A stretch of DNA of 64,000 nt. Source: Clostridiales bacterium CCNA10 (lineage in GTDB: Bacteria; Bacillota; Clostridia; Oscillospirales; Oscillospiraceae). Every line of letters starts with the position of its first letter. Within the stretch, counting starts at the first letter, position 1. Positions 41,551 through 50,277 of this stretch are shown here, in pieces. The stretch covers positions 620,001 to 684,000 of the forward strand of contig AP018533.1 of the NCBI GenBank assembly GCA_003573975.1, read 5' to 3'. The notes under the pieces were generated by a model, which was not told where the DNA came from, did no database searches, and saw only the letters and a list, made by a program, of their open reading frames with translations. Made by a program: the position numbers and the translations under genes.

Positions 41551-42264
41551 ATGGCAAAAATATTGGTCGTGGACGACGAGCGCGTCCTGGTAAAGGGGAT
41601 CACCTTTAACCTGAAAAATGAGGGCTATCAGGTAGAGACCGGCTATGACGGGGAGGAAGCCGTGGAGCTGGCCCGGGAGGGCAACTTTGACCTGATCATC
41701 CTGGATCTGATGATGCCCAAGATCGATGGGCTCCAGGCCTGTATGCGCATCCGGGAGTTCTCCAACGTCCCTGTCATCATGCTCACCGCCAAGGGGGAGG
41801 ACGCGGACAAGATCATGGGCTTTGAGTGCGGGGCGGACGACTACATCACCAAGCCCTTCAACATCCTGGAGCTGAAGGCGCGGGTCCGCGCCCTGCTGCG
41901 CCGTTCCGGTGCGGCGGTGCAGCGCCAGGCGGCCAAAAGTCCCCTTACCGTGGGCCACATCCGTCTGGACCCCAATGAGCGTTCCGCCTGGAAGGACGGG
42001 GTCCCGGTGGACCTCACCGCCAAGGAGTTCGACCTGATGGAGCTGCTCATGCGCAACCCCGGCCGGGTGTACAGCCGGGAGAACCTGCTCAATGTGGTGT
42101 GGGGCTATGAGTACATCGGGGACTACCGCACGGTTGACGTCCATGTCCGCCGCCTGCGGGAGAAGCTGGAACTGGACCCCGCCAACCCCGAGTATATCCG
42201 CACCAAGTGGGGGGTGGGCTACTACCTCAGCAGCCGCCCCGTCTCCGCCGCTCCATCCAAATGA
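41551..42264 (+). CDS. OmpR-family response regulator
   Basis: A 237-residue two-domain protein: receiver (VVDDERVLVKG, phospho-acceptor D52 in LIILDLMMPK, T in IMLTAKG, K in ITKPFN) and winged helix (LTAKEFDLMELLMRNPGRVYSRENLL, TVDVHVRRLREKLE, GVGYYLS). It resembles WalR/PhoP-type regulators. Its gene is followed 28 nt later by the kinase gene; both are intact, in contrast to the pair at 30.6-32.5 kb. Confidence 0.95.
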   Translation: MAKILVVDDERVLVKGITFNLKNEGYQVETGYDGEEAVELAREGNFDLIILDLMMPKIDGLQACMRIREFSNVPVIMLTAKGEDADKIMGFECGADDYITKPFNILELKARVRALLRRSGAAVQRQAAKSPLTVGHIRLDPNERSAWKDGVPVDLTAKEFDLMELLMRNPGRVYSRENLLNVVWGYEYIGDYRTVDVHVRRLREKLELDPANPEYIRTKWGVGYYLSSRPVSAAPSK

Positions 42265-42292
42265 CCGAAGCCCGCCAGAAAGGGGAAGTCCC

Positions 42293-43780
42293 TTGAGCAC
42301 AGAGAAGGAACAACAGAAGATCCCGTTTTTCGCCCGCCTCCAGGTCAAATATGCCATGAGCTATCTGGCCATCCTGGCCCTGGTGCTGGTGCTGCTGAAC
42401 ACCTACCCGCTTTTGGCCGCCCAGGACCTGCTGGTTTCCTCCAAGAAGGACTCCCTGCGCAGCCAGGCGGCCGTGATGTCCTCCGCCCTCATGGAGCTGG
42501 AGTCCCTCTCCGCCGACCAGGTGGCCCGGGTGATGAACCGGCTGGACAGCATGGGGCTGGAGCGTATTCTGGTCACCGACCCCTCCGGCCTGCTGCTGTA
42601 CGACAGCCTGACCCAGCAGGAGAAGGAGGAGGGAGAGGAGCCGGCGGAGCAGCCGGCCTCCCCGCAATACCAGTATGCCCTCTTTCAGGAGGTGGTGCTG
42701 GCCCTTCAGGGCAATGACGTCTTTTACTCGGCCTACAAGGAGGGCACCCTCCTCTCCACCGCCGCCGCCCCCATCGTGTACCGCGACATGACCATCGGCG
42801 CCATTTATATCCGCGACCGGGACGAGACCCAGGGGGCCCTGCTGATGAACCTTCAGCAGAACCTGCGCACCATCTCCCTGGTGCTGGCGGTGATCGCCCT
42901 GACGGTGAGCGCGCTCTTTTCCAGGGTGCTCACCGCCCGCATCGGGGCGCTGCTTGGGGCCATCCGGGTGGTGGGCGAGGGGGAGTACGGCCACCGCCTT
43001 CAGCCGGCGGGGAAGGACGAACTGGCCCACCTGGCAGAGGAGTTCAATCAGCTCACTGACCGCCTTCAGACCACCGAGGAGGTCCGCCGCCGCTTTGTCT
43101 CCGACGCCTCCCATGAGCTCAAGACCCCTCTGGCCTCCATCCGCCTGCTGGCCGACTCCATCCTTCAGAGCGAGGAGATGGACCGGGAGACTCTGCGGGA
43201 CTTCGTTTCCGACATCGGGGAGGAGGCCGACCGCCTGACCCGCATCACCGAGCATCTGCTCTCCCTCACCCGGCTGGACAGCCTGCCGGTGGGGGCGACC
43301 CAGATCGTGGACCTGGCCGCTGTGGCCAGGCGGGCCCTGTCCATGCTGGCCCCGGTGGCAGACGCCGCCCAGGTCACGGTAGAGGCCAGTCTGCGCTCCG
43401 GCTGCACCCTGCGGTGTACCGAGGACGATTTGTACCAGATCTGCTTCAATCTGATGGAAAACGCCATCAAGTACAATCTGCCCGGCGGAAAGGTGTTCGT
43501 CTCCGTCTGCCGGGACGGGGACCAGGTGCTGCTGGAGGTGGCCGACACCGGCATCGGCATCCCGGAGGAGGAGCTGCCCAAGGTGTTCAACCGCTTCTAC
43601 CGGGTGGACAAGGCCCGCTCCCGGGCCGCGGGGGGCACCGGCCTGGGGCTGTCCATTGTCCGGGACACCGTGCGCCGCCACGGGGGCTGGATCACAGCCC
43701 AGCGCCGCCAGCCCGAGGGCAGCGTATTCACCGCCGGCTTCCCCTGCGAGACTCCCGAGGTAGGAGGTGAGCCCCTGTGA
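42293..43780 (+). CDS. Sensor histidine kinase (PhoR/WalK-like)
   Basis: A 495-residue protein starting at TTG 42293 after AGGGGAAG; there is no in-frame ATG nearby. Two membrane helices (about 21-40 and about 195-215) flank an extracellular sensor of about 150 residues. A HAMP linker, HisKA with FVSDASHELKTPLASI, and HATPase motifs (NLMENAIKYN, VADTGIGIPEEEL, FYRVDKARSRAAGGTGLGLSI) follow. The stop overlaps the GTG of the lipoprotein gene, so the three genes form one unit. Confidence 0.94.
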   Translation: MSTEKEQQKIPFFARLQVKYAMSYLAILALVLVLLNTYPLLAAQDLLVSSKKDSLRSQAAVMSSALMELESLSADQVARVMNRLDSMGLERILVTDPSGLLLYDSLTQQEKEEGEEPAEQPASPQYQYALFQEVVLALQGNDVFYSAYKEGTLLSTAAAPIVYRDMTIGAIYIRDRDETQGALLMNLQQNLRTISLVLAVIALTVSALFSRVLTARIGALLGAIRVVGEGEYGHRLQPAGKDELAHLAEEFNQLTDRLQTTEEVRRRFVSDASHELKTPLASIRLLADSILQSEEMDRETLRDFVSDIGEEADRLTRITEHLLSLTRLDSLPVGATQIVDLAAVARRALSMLAPVADAAQVTVEASLRSGCTLRCTEDDLYQICFNLMENAIKYNLPGGKVFVSVCRDGDQVLLEVADTGIGIPEEELPKVFNRFYRVDKARSRAAGGTGLGLSIVRDTVRRHGGWITAQRRQPEGSVFTAGFPCETPEVGGEPL

Positions 43781-44274
43781 GACCTGCCGCATTGCTGGCC
43801 GCGCTGGCCCTGGCCCTATCCCTCTCCGGCTGCGGAGGCAGTGGGGACAGCTCCGGTGTGCTGCTCTATTTCTGCGCGGATCCGGCCAGGGGGACGCCCC
43901 ACGGTCCGGCCATCCGCTCCCAGCCCTACCAGGGTCCGGGGGGAACTGGGGTGGAGGAGCTGGTGGACGCCCTGCTCTCCGGGCCAACCCAGGGCGGCCT
44001 GACCTCGCCCTTCCCCGAGGGGCTCACCCTCCAGGGCTGGTCCCTGGAGGATGGTCTGCTCACCCTCAGCCTGTCGGAGCAGTACGGCGGGCTGGCCGAT
44101 GTGTCCCTCACCCTGGCGGACTACTGCCTGGTCCTCACTTTGAGTCAGGTGGACGGGGTGGACGCCGTCCAGATCCAGTCCGCCGGACACACCTACCACT
44201 CCCGCAGTCACCAGACCATGCAGGCGGAGGAGGCCATTTTGGACCAGGAGGCTCTGTCCGCCCCCGGGGACTGA
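43777..44274 (+). CDS. GerMN-domain lipoprotein
   Basis: A 165-residue exported protein starting at GTG 43777 after TAGGAGG. The lipobox LSLSGC puts the anchored Cys at residue 19. The rest is a GerMN domain (VLLYFCADPA, VEELVDALLSGPTQGGL, LSLSEQYGGLADVSLTLADYCLVLTLSQVDGVDAVQI). Such proteins occur in sporulation and spore germination and as accessories of two-component systems in Firmicutes. Overlap with the kinase gene (GTGA) indicates translational coupling; it may modulate the kinase. Confidence 0.85.
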   Translation: MRPAALLAALALALSLSGCGGSGDSSGVLLYFCADPARGTPHGPAIRSQPYQGPGGTGVEELVDALLSGPTQGGLTSPFPEGLTLQGWSLEDGLLTLSLSEQYGGLADVSLTLADYCLVLTLSQVDGVDAVQIQSAGHTYHSRSHQTMQAEEAILDQEALSAPGD

Positions 44275-44290
44275 GACCCTCACTTTTTTC

Positions 44291-44319
44291 TTGACAAGCC
44301 CGCCCGATCTCATTACTCT
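44291..44319 (+). promoter_or_regulatory. Possible promoter of the metY-like gene
   Basis: A perfect TTGACA (44291-44296) with a weak -10 (TACTCT, 44314-44319) at 17 nt. No SAM riboswitch or T-box was seen in the short leader. Confidence 0.45.
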
Positions 44320-44359
44320 TAGTATTGGTATATTATCTTTTCAGAAAGAGGGAATCTCC

Positions 44360-45643
44360 ATGAGCGACTATCAGATCTCCACCGACTGCCTCCACGCCGG
44401 TTACCGGCCCGGCAACGGCGAGCCCCGCAATTTCCCCATCGTCCAGTCCACCACCTTCCGCTATGAGACCAGCGAGGAGATGGGCAAGCTGTTCGACCTG
44501 GAGGCCAGCGGTTACTTCTATACCAGACTCCAGAACCCCACCAACGATACGGTGGCGGCCAAGATCTGCGCCCTGGAGGGGGGCTCCGCCGCCATGCTGC
44601 TGTCCTCCGGGCAGGCGGCCAACTTCTATGCCATCTTCAACATTGCAGGCTGCGGAGACCACATCATCTCCTCCACCTCCATCTACGGCGGGACCTTTAA
44701 CCTGTTTTCCGTCACCATGAAGCGCATGGGCGTCGAGTTCACCTTCGTGGATCCCGAGTGCTCTGAGGAGGAGCTGAACGCCGCCTTCCGGCCCAACACC
44801 AAGGCGGTCTTTGGCGAGACCATCGCCAACCCTGCCCTCACCGTCCTGGATATCGAGAAGTTTGCCAAGGCGGCCCACGCCCACGGCGTGCCCCTCATCA
44901 TGGATAACACCTTTGCCACCCCGGTGAACTGCCGCCCCTTCCAGTGGGGCTGTGACATCGTCACCCACTCCACCACCAAGTATATGGACGGCCACGCCCT
45001 CACGGTGGGCGGCGCCATCGTGGACAGCGGCAACTTCGACTGGAACGCCTATGCCGACAAGTTCCCCGGCCTGACCACTCCGGATGAGAGCTACCACGGG
45101 GTCACCTACACCCAGCGCTTCGGCCTGGAGGGGGCTTATATCACCAAGGCCACCGTCCAGCTCATGCGGGACCTGGGTTCCATCCCCTCCCCCCACAACT
45201 GCTTCCTGCTGAACATCGGGCTGGAGACCCTGCCCCTGCGGATGAAAAAGCACTGCGAGAATGCCCAGGCAGTGGCCGAGTACCTCCAGGGCCACGACAA
45301 GATCGCCTGGGTGCAGTACGCCGGGCTGCCCGGAGACAAGTACCACCAGCGGGCCCAGAAGTACCTGCCCAACGGCACCTGCGGTGTGGTCATCTTCGGC
45401 GTCAAGGGCGGCCGGGCCGCGGCGGAGAAATTCATGGCGGGGCTGAAGCTGGCCTCTATCGCCACCCATGTGGCGGACGCCAAGACCTGTGTGCTGCATC
45501 CCGCCTCCTCCACCCACCGCCAGATGAACGATGCGGAGCTGGCCGCCGCCGGAGTCTCCCCAGATTTGGTGCGCTTCTCCGTCGGTATCGAGGATGCAAA
45601 AGACATCATTGCAGACCTGGAGCAGGCGCTGGCCTGCGTGTGA
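44360..45643 (+). CDS. O-acetylhomoserine sulfhydrylase (MetY-type PLP enzyme)
   Basis: A 427-residue Cys/Met-metabolism PLP enzyme; the length fits O-acetylhomoserine aminocarboxypropyltransferase, which makes homocysteine from sulfide. ATG 44360 (MSDYQISTDCLHAGY) follows AGAGGGAA. Motifs: YFYTRLQNPTNDTVAAKICALEGG, VFGETIANPALTVLDI, the PLP lysine in HSTTKYMDGHAL and THVADAKTCVLHPASSTHRQ. A methionine gamma-lyase activity is an alternative. It is monocistronic or cotranscribed with the DUF3783 gene. Confidence 0.88.
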   Translation: MSDYQISTDCLHAGYRPGNGEPRNFPIVQSTTFRYETSEEMGKLFDLEASGYFYTRLQNPTNDTVAAKICALEGGSAAMLLSSGQAANFYAIFNIAGCGDHIISSTSIYGGTFNLFSVTMKRMGVEFTFVDPECSEEELNAAFRPNTKAVFGETIANPALTVLDIEKFAKAAHAHGVPLIMDNTFATPVNCRPFQWGCDIVTHSTTKYMDGHALTVGGAIVDSGNFDWNAYADKFPGLTTPDESYHGVTYTQRFGLEGAYITKATVQLMRDLGSIPSPHNCFLLNIGLETLPLRMKKHCENAQAVAEYLQGHDKIAWVQYAGLPGDKYHQRAQKYLPNGTCGVVIFGVKGGRAAAEKFMAGLKLASIATHVADAKTCVLHPASSTHRQMNDAELAAAGVSPDLVRFSVGIEDAKDIIADLEQALACV

Positions 45644-45714
45644 CCGTATCTCAAAAACGGGGGCGGAGCACAAAATGCCCCGCCCCTGCCCAAGCTTCAA
45701 CAGGAGGGATCCCT

Positions 45715-46119
45715 ATGACAGGTGAGACTGTTCTTATGTACAACTGCTCCGGCCCGGAGTGGGCCAAGCTCCGTCAGATCTTTCTCATGCTCCGGGTTCG
45801 GATCCGGCAGGTCGCGCCGGAACAGTACGGGCTGACGCTGGAGGAGCTGTTGTCCCGCAGTGAGGAGAGCCGCCCGGTGGAGGAGTCCTTTCTGGAGCCC
45901 ATGCTGGTGTTCTGCGGCTTGGCTCAGGGCCGTCTGGATCAGATCCTGACCACGATGAACCGCGCCGGCCTGCCCCGGATCGCCCTGAAGGCGATGCTCA
46001 CCCCCACCAACAAAAGCTGGAACTCCCAGCAGCTTTGGACTGAGCTGCGCCTGGAGCACGAGGCCATGACCGCCCAGCAGAAGCCCCGGCACAGCAAGTC
46101 CGAACAGACCCCGGAATGA
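45715..46119 (+). CDS. DUF3783-domain protein
   Basis: A 134-residue soluble protein beginning MTGETVLMYNCSGPEWAKLRQI, with KAMLTPTNKSWNSQQLWTEL near the end, the features of the Firmicutes DUF3783 family. ATG 45715 follows CAGGAGGGAT. The function of the family is not known. It follows the sulfhydrylase gene by 71 nt and is followed by two terminators. Confidence 0.85.
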   Translation: MTGETVLMYNCSGPEWAKLRQIFLMLRVRIRQVAPEQYGLTLEELLSRSEESRPVEESFLEPMLVFCGLAQGRLDQILTTMNRAGLPRIALKAMLTPTNKSWNSQQLWTELRLEHEAMTAQQKPRHSKSEQTPE

Positions 46120-46147
46120 TCCGGTTCGGACGCTCCGTACTGAGACG

Positions 46148-46184
46148 CGCCGGGGGCGGCGAAAGCCGCCCCTGGTGTTTTTTT
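46148..46184 (+). terminator. Rho-independent terminator after the DUF3783 gene
   Basis: GGGGCGGC / GCCGCCCC stem with GAAA loop and a T7 tail. Confidence 0.9.
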
Positions 46185-46199
46185 GATTCCTCTGGCAAT

Positions 46200-46229
46200 G
46201 AAAAAATCCGGCATCAGCCGGATTTTTTC
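46200..46229. terminator. Bidirectional terminator between DUF3783 gene and ilvC
   Basis: GAAAAAATCCGGC-ATCA-GCCGGATTTTTTC, perfect and T-rich on both strands. A further hairpin (AGGGGCCC/GGGCCCCT, 46240-46267) lies nearer to the ilvC stop. Confidence 0.9.
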
Positions 46230-46284
46230 ACAGACAAACAGGGGCCCGCAGCATAGCCGGGGCCCCTGCTTTCAGTCATACAGA

Positions 46285-47307
46285 TCAGTTGGAGGCGGTG
46301 TCCAGATCGGTGTCGTCGCCCCAGAGCATATTCTTGCGCAGCTCGGCGCCCACGATCTCCATCTGGTGCTGAGCCAGCTGAGCCCGCTTGGAGTTGAAGA
46401 AGGTGCGGCCGAAGCTCTTGTTCTCGGCGATCCAGCGGCCGGCGAAGGTGCCGTCCTGAATGTCGTTCAGAACCGCCTTCATGTTCTTCTTGGTCTCCTC
46501 ATAGGGCAGAACGCGGGGGCCGGAGACGTACTCGCCGAACTCCGCGGTGTCGGAGATGGAGTAGTTCATGGCAGCCACGCCGCCCTTGTTGATCAGGTCG
46601 ATGATGAGCTTCATCTCGTGGATGCACTCGAAGTAGGCATTTTCGGGGGCATAGCCGGCCTCCACCAGAGTCTCGAAGCCGCACTTCATCAGATCCACCA
46701 CGCCGCCGCACAGGACAGCCTGCTCGCCGAACAGGTCGGTTTCGGTCTCGTCGTGGAAGGTGGTCTCCATGATGCCGGCGCGGGCGCCGCCGATGCCGGC
46801 GATGTAGGCCAGGGCGATCTTCATGGCGTCGCCGGTGGCGTTCTGCTCCACAGCCACCAGGCAGGGCACGCCTTTCCCGGCCACATAGGTGGAGCGGACG
46901 GTGTGGCCGGGGCCCTTAGGAGCGGCCATGAACACATCTACGCCCTTGGGGGGGACGATCTGCTGATAGCGGATGTTGAAGCCGTGGGCAAAGGCCAGGG
47001 CGTTGCCGTCCTCCAGATTGGGGGCGATATCTCTCTTATACACATCGGCCTGGACCTCGTCGTTGATGAGCATCATCACGATGTCGCCCCACTTGGCAGC
47101 CTCAGGCACGGTCATGACTTTCAGGCCGTCCTTCTCCGCCACGGACCAGTTCTTGGAGCCGGCGCGCAGGCCGACGCACACGTCACAGCCGGAATCCTTC
47201 AGGTTCAGGGCATGGGCATGGCCCTGGGAGCCGTAGCCGATGATGGCGATCTTCTTTCCATTGAGATAGTTGATGTCACAGTCTTTTGCGTAATACATCT
47301 TTGCCAT
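46285..47307 (-). CDS. ilvC: Ketol-acid reductoisomerase
   Basis: A 340-residue class I enzyme that isomerizes and reduces acetolactate or acetohydroxybutyrate in valine, leucine and isoleucine synthesis. ATG 47307 ([21 protein letters not shown]) follows [25 protein letters not shown] is the Rossmann motif. The metal-binding catalytic residues lie in [19 protein letters not shown] and in [10 protein letters not shown]. It is last in the ilvB-ilvN-ilvB-ilvN-ilvC operon. Confidence 0.97.
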   Translation of the reverse strand: MAKMYYAKDCDINYLNGKKIAIIGYGSQGHAHALNLKDSGCDVCVGLRAGSKNWSVAEKDGLKVMTVPEAAKWGDIVMMLINDEVQADVYKRDIAPNLEDGNALAFAHGFNIRYQQIVPPKGVDVFMAAPKGPGHTVRSTYVAGKGVPCLVAVEQNATGDAMKIALAYIAGIGGARAGIMETTFHDETETDLFGEQAVLCGGVVDLMKCGFETLVEAGYAPENAYFECIHEMKLIIDLINKGGVAAMNYSISDTAEFGEYVSGPRVLPYEETKKNMKAVLNDIQDGTFAGRWIAENKSFGRTFFNSKRAQLAQHQMEIVGAELRKNMLWGDDTDLDTASN

Positions 47308-47399
47308 TGTAATGCACTCCTTTTGGTATGACGTTGTTAAACTACAATTCAAAACAGCGTGGGCCGAGGATTCGGCCGGCCGATGGATTGACACTGGGA

Positions 47400-47966
47400 T
47401 CACAGCACGTTTTTGCCGTAGTTGTATTCGGTGCGGAGCTTGCTGTCGTCGTAGATGGAGCTGAGGCCCCGCTCGATGGCCAGGGTACCCGTCTTGGCCA
47501 TCTCCAGGATGCCGAAGTCGGACAGCAGGCGGATCAGGGCGGAGGTTTTGCTCTTGTCCCCGAAGATAGCCACGGTGAGGGTCTCCCGGCTCACGTCGAT
47601 GATGTTGGCCCGGAAGATATTAGCCATCTGGATCACCTCGTCCCGGGCGGCCCGGTCCTCTGCCCGTACCTTGATCATGGCGAACTCGCGCTGGATGGAG
47701 GTCTCCTCGTCCAGGATCTTCACCACCTGCACCGGGATCAGCTTCCGGCACTGGGCGGTGATCTGATTGACCATCAGCTCGTCCCCCAGGATCACGATGG
47801 TGATGCGGGTCAGGCCGGGCTGGCTGGTCTCGCCGGAGACGATGGACTCGATGTTATATCCCTTGCGGGAGAACAGCCGGGCGACCTGGCTGAGGACGCC
47901 GGGGATGTCCTGGACCAGCAGGGAGAGGGTGTAGAGCTTCTTTTCTGGATCAAAGGTCTTGTTCAT
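47400..47966 (-). CDS. ilvN: Acetolactate synthase small (regulatory) subunit, second copy
   Basis: A 188-residue regulatory subunit. The N-terminal ACT domain ([27 protein letters not shown]) is followed by a second ACT-like domain ([29 protein letters not shown]), the length of IlvH/IlvN proteins that mediate valine feedback. It lies 15 nt after the second ilvB and before ilvC. It differs clearly from the shorter 161-residue copy upstream, so the two sets are not recent duplicates. Confidence 0.94.
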   Translation of the reverse strand: MNKTFDPEKKLYTLSLLVQDIPGVLSQVARLFSRKGYNIESIVSGETSQPGLTRITIVILGDELMVNQITAQCRKLIPVQVVKILDEETSIQREFAMIKVRAEDRAARDEVIQMANIFRANIIDVSRETLTVAIFGDKSKTSALIRLLSDFGILEMAKTGTLAIERGLSSIYDDSKLRTEYNYGKNVL

Positions 47967-47980
47967 CCGTGCCGCCCCCC

Positions 47981-49687
47981 TTACTTCAGCAGAAAATCAG
48001 TGATATGGGCGCCGCCGGCCACCATAGGCCGGACCATCTCGTCCATGTCCACCTGGCAGTCGATGACATAGCCGCAGCCGCATGACAGGGCCTCTTGAAG
48101 GGCCTGCTCCATCTCCGCGCGGTTGGTGACCCGCCGGCCCTTCAGACCGTAGGCCTCGGCCAGCTTCACGAAGTCGGGACCGCGGTCCAGGGTGGTCTCG
48201 GAGTAGTGCTCCTGATAGATCAGGTGCTGCCACTGGCGGACCATGCCAAGAGTTCCGTTGTTGAACACCACGGTGATGATGGGAAGGTGGTAGTGCTCCA
48301 CAGTGGCCAGCTCGTGGCAGTTCATCCGGAAGCAGCCGTCTCCGGTGGTATGGATGACCACCTTGTCCGGGTTGCCCACCTTGGCCCCGATGGCGGCTCC
48401 CAGGCCGAAGCCCATGGTGCCAAAGCCGCCGGAAGTGAGCAGCTGGCCGGGGTAGTCGAAGTGGAAGTGCTGGATGGACCACATCTGATGCTGCCCCACG
48501 TCGGTGGCTACGATAGAGCCCTGGGGCGCCGCCTGCTGGATGGCGTCCAGGATCTGTCCCGGGGTCAGCCGGTCTGTGCCGTGCTCCACCGGCTGTTTTT
48601 CCCGCAGGGGGAGGATGTGCTCCTTCCACTCGGTGTGCTGATACTGGGGGAGGCGCTGGTTGAGCAGCTCCAGCACCCGCTTGGCGGAGCCCACGATGTG
48701 GTGGTCGGTAAGCACGTTCTTATCGATCTCAGAGCGGTCGATGTCGATGTGTACGATCTTGGCCTGGCTGGCGAAGGTGTCCGGCTGGAGGGCCACCCGG
48801 TCGGAGAAGCGGCAGCCCACCGCGATGAGCAGGTCGCACTCGTTGCAGGCCACATTGCTGGCCTGGGAGCCGTGCATCCCGATCATCCCTGTGGTCAGAG
48901 GGTGGGCGCCGGGGAAGCCGCCGCCGCCCATGACGGTGATGGCCACCGGGGCGTCCAGATTCTCGGCAAAGGTGCGGAACTGCCGGTCCGCCCGCCCCCG
49001 GACCACGCCGCCGCCGCAGATCAGCAGGGGGCGCTCCGATTGGGCGATCATCTCCACCAGCGTGTCGATGTCCCCCAGGTCGGGCTCGGGGGCCTTCAGG
49101 CCGTGGCTCACCGCCAGCTGGCGGATGCTGTCCGTCCCCCGGTTCTGGTCCCAGGGGATGAACTCATAGTCGATCATGGTGTTGAGGAAGGTGACATTTT
49201 TCAAAAAGTCGATGAGCACCGGGCCGGGCCGGCCAGTGGCCGCCACGGCAAAGGCCTGGCGCATCACATCGGGGATGGTCTGAGGATCCCGGACCAGATA
49301 GGTGGCCTTGGTGATGGGCATGGCGATGCCGGTGATGTCCACCTCCTGGAAGGAGTCCTTGCCCAGCAGCCCCTCGCTGACGTTGCAGGTGATGAATACC
49401 ACGGGGGAGGAGTCCATGTAGGCGGTGGCGATGCCGGTGGTCAGATTGGTGGCCCCCGGGCCGGAGGTGGCGAAGCACACCCCCACCTTGCCGGTGGAGC
49501 GGGCATAGCCGTCCGCGGCGTGGGCGGCGCCCTGCTCATGGGCAGTCAATACATGATGTATTTTATCTTGATAATGATACAGCTCGTCATAGAGATTCAG
49601 GATGGTCCCGCCGGGATAGCCAAAGACGGTGTCCACCTCCTGCTCCAGCAGACACTCCATGATGGCCTGGGTGGCTCTTACTTTCAA
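47981..49687 (-). CDS. ilvB: Acetolactate synthase large (catalytic) subunit, second copy
   Basis: A 568-residue thiamine-diphosphate enzyme that condenses pyruvate with pyruvate or 2-oxobutyrate. The catalytic Glu is in LTAHEQGAAHAADGYAR. FATSGPGATNLTTGIATAYMDS and the ThDP/Mg motif GDGCFRMNCHELATVEHYHLPIITVVFNN are complete. Only the start region follows a MITE-like repeat at 49705. It is the third gene of the operon. Confidence 0.96.
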   Translation of the reverse strand: MKVRATQAIMECLLEQEVDTVFGYPGGTILNLYDELYHYQDKIHHVLTAHEQGAAHAADGYARSTGKVGVCFATSGPGATNLTTGIATAYMDSSPVVFITCNVSEGLLGKDSFQEVDITGIAMPITKATYLVRDPQTIPDVMRQAFAVAATGRPGPVLIDFLKNVTFLNTMIDYEFIPWDQNRGTDSIRQLAVSHGLKAPEPDLGDIDTLVEMIAQSERPLLICGGGVVRGRADRQFRTFAENLDAPVAITVMGGGGFPGAHPLTTGMIGMHGSQASNVACNECDLLIAVGCRFSDRVALQPDTFASQAKIVHIDIDRSEIDKNVLTDHHIVGSAKRVLELLNQRLPQYQHTEWKEHILPLREKQPVEHGTDRLTPGQILDAIQQAAPQGSIVATDVGQHQMWSIQHFHFDYPGQLLTSGGFGTMGFGLGAAIGAKVGNPDKVVIHTTGDGCFRMNCHELATVEHYHLPIITVVFNNGTLGMVRQWQHLIYQEHYSETTLDRGPDFVKLAEAYGLKGRRVTNRAEMEQALQEALSCGCGYVIDCQVDMDEMVRPMVAGGAHITDFLLK

Positions 49688-49704
49688 ATCTGCTGCCTCC
49701 TTAT

Positions 49705-49777
49705 GTAGAATTAGGAATGAGGAATTGTGGTATCAGCCGCATCGCTTTCTTAATTTCTAACTCCTAATTCCTAATTA
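49705..49777. repeat. MITE-like inverted repeat between ilvN and ilvB
   Basis: The left arm (TAGAATTAGGAATGAGGAATTG, read across 49705-49726) is complementary to the right arm (49751-49777). It shares its building units with 211-354. The outer end provides the TAA stop of the upstream ilvN. Confidence 0.75.
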
Positions 49778-50260
49778 GATTTTCCCCGCGCCCTTCTGCA
49801 CGGCGACCATGCCGGTGCGTGCCACCTCCAGAATGGAGAAGGGGCGCATCATGGACTGGAAGGTGTCCAGCCGGTCGGGAGTGTCGGACAGCTCCAGGGT
49901 GAGGGAGGTGGGAGAGATGTCCGTCACCTTGGCCCCCATGATCTCGCAGATGGTCATAATATCCTGGCGGGTCTTGTTGTTGGCGTTGACCTTCAGGAGC
50001 ATCAGCTCCCGGCCGATGAGAGCGTTTTCCTCCAGGGTGCGGACCTTGATGACCTCCATAAGCTTGTTGAGCTGCTTTTCCACCTGCTCCACCACGCTGT
50101 TGCCACTGTCCACAATGATGGTGATGCGGGAAATGGTGGGGTCGTCGGTCACGCCCACGGCCAGGGACTCAATGTTGAAGGCCCGGCGGGAGAACAGGCC
50201 GGTGATCCGGTTCAGCGCGCCGGCCTGGTTTTCCACCAGGACGGAAATGGTCTGTTTCAT
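49775..50260 (-). CDS. ilvN: Acetolactate synthase small subunit, first copy
   Basis: A 161-residue regulatory subunit of the usual bacterial length. ACT domain: MKQTISVLVENQAGALNRITGLFSRRAFNIESLAVG. The C-terminal domain (IMTICEIMGAKVTDISPTSLTLELSDTPDRL) is normal. It starts 17 nt after the first ilvB with GGAGG. Its TAA stop lies within the end of the MITE-like repeat, so the last residues (GKI) may have been changed by the insertion. Confidence 0.95.
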   Translation of the reverse strand: MKQTISVLVENQAGALNRITGLFSRRAFNIESLAVGVTDDPTISRITIIVDSGNSVVEQVEKQLNKLMEVIKVRTLEENALIGRELMLLKVNANNKTRQDIMTICEIMGAKVTDISPTSLTLELSDTPDRLDTFQSMMRPFSILEVARTGMVAVQKGAGKI

Positions 50261-50277
50261 GGCGTCTCCTCCCTCTC

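Noticed and set aside
44291..44359. SAM riboswitch or T-box before the metY-like gene
   Set aside because: The leader is too short (about 40 nt) and lacks the conserved cores.
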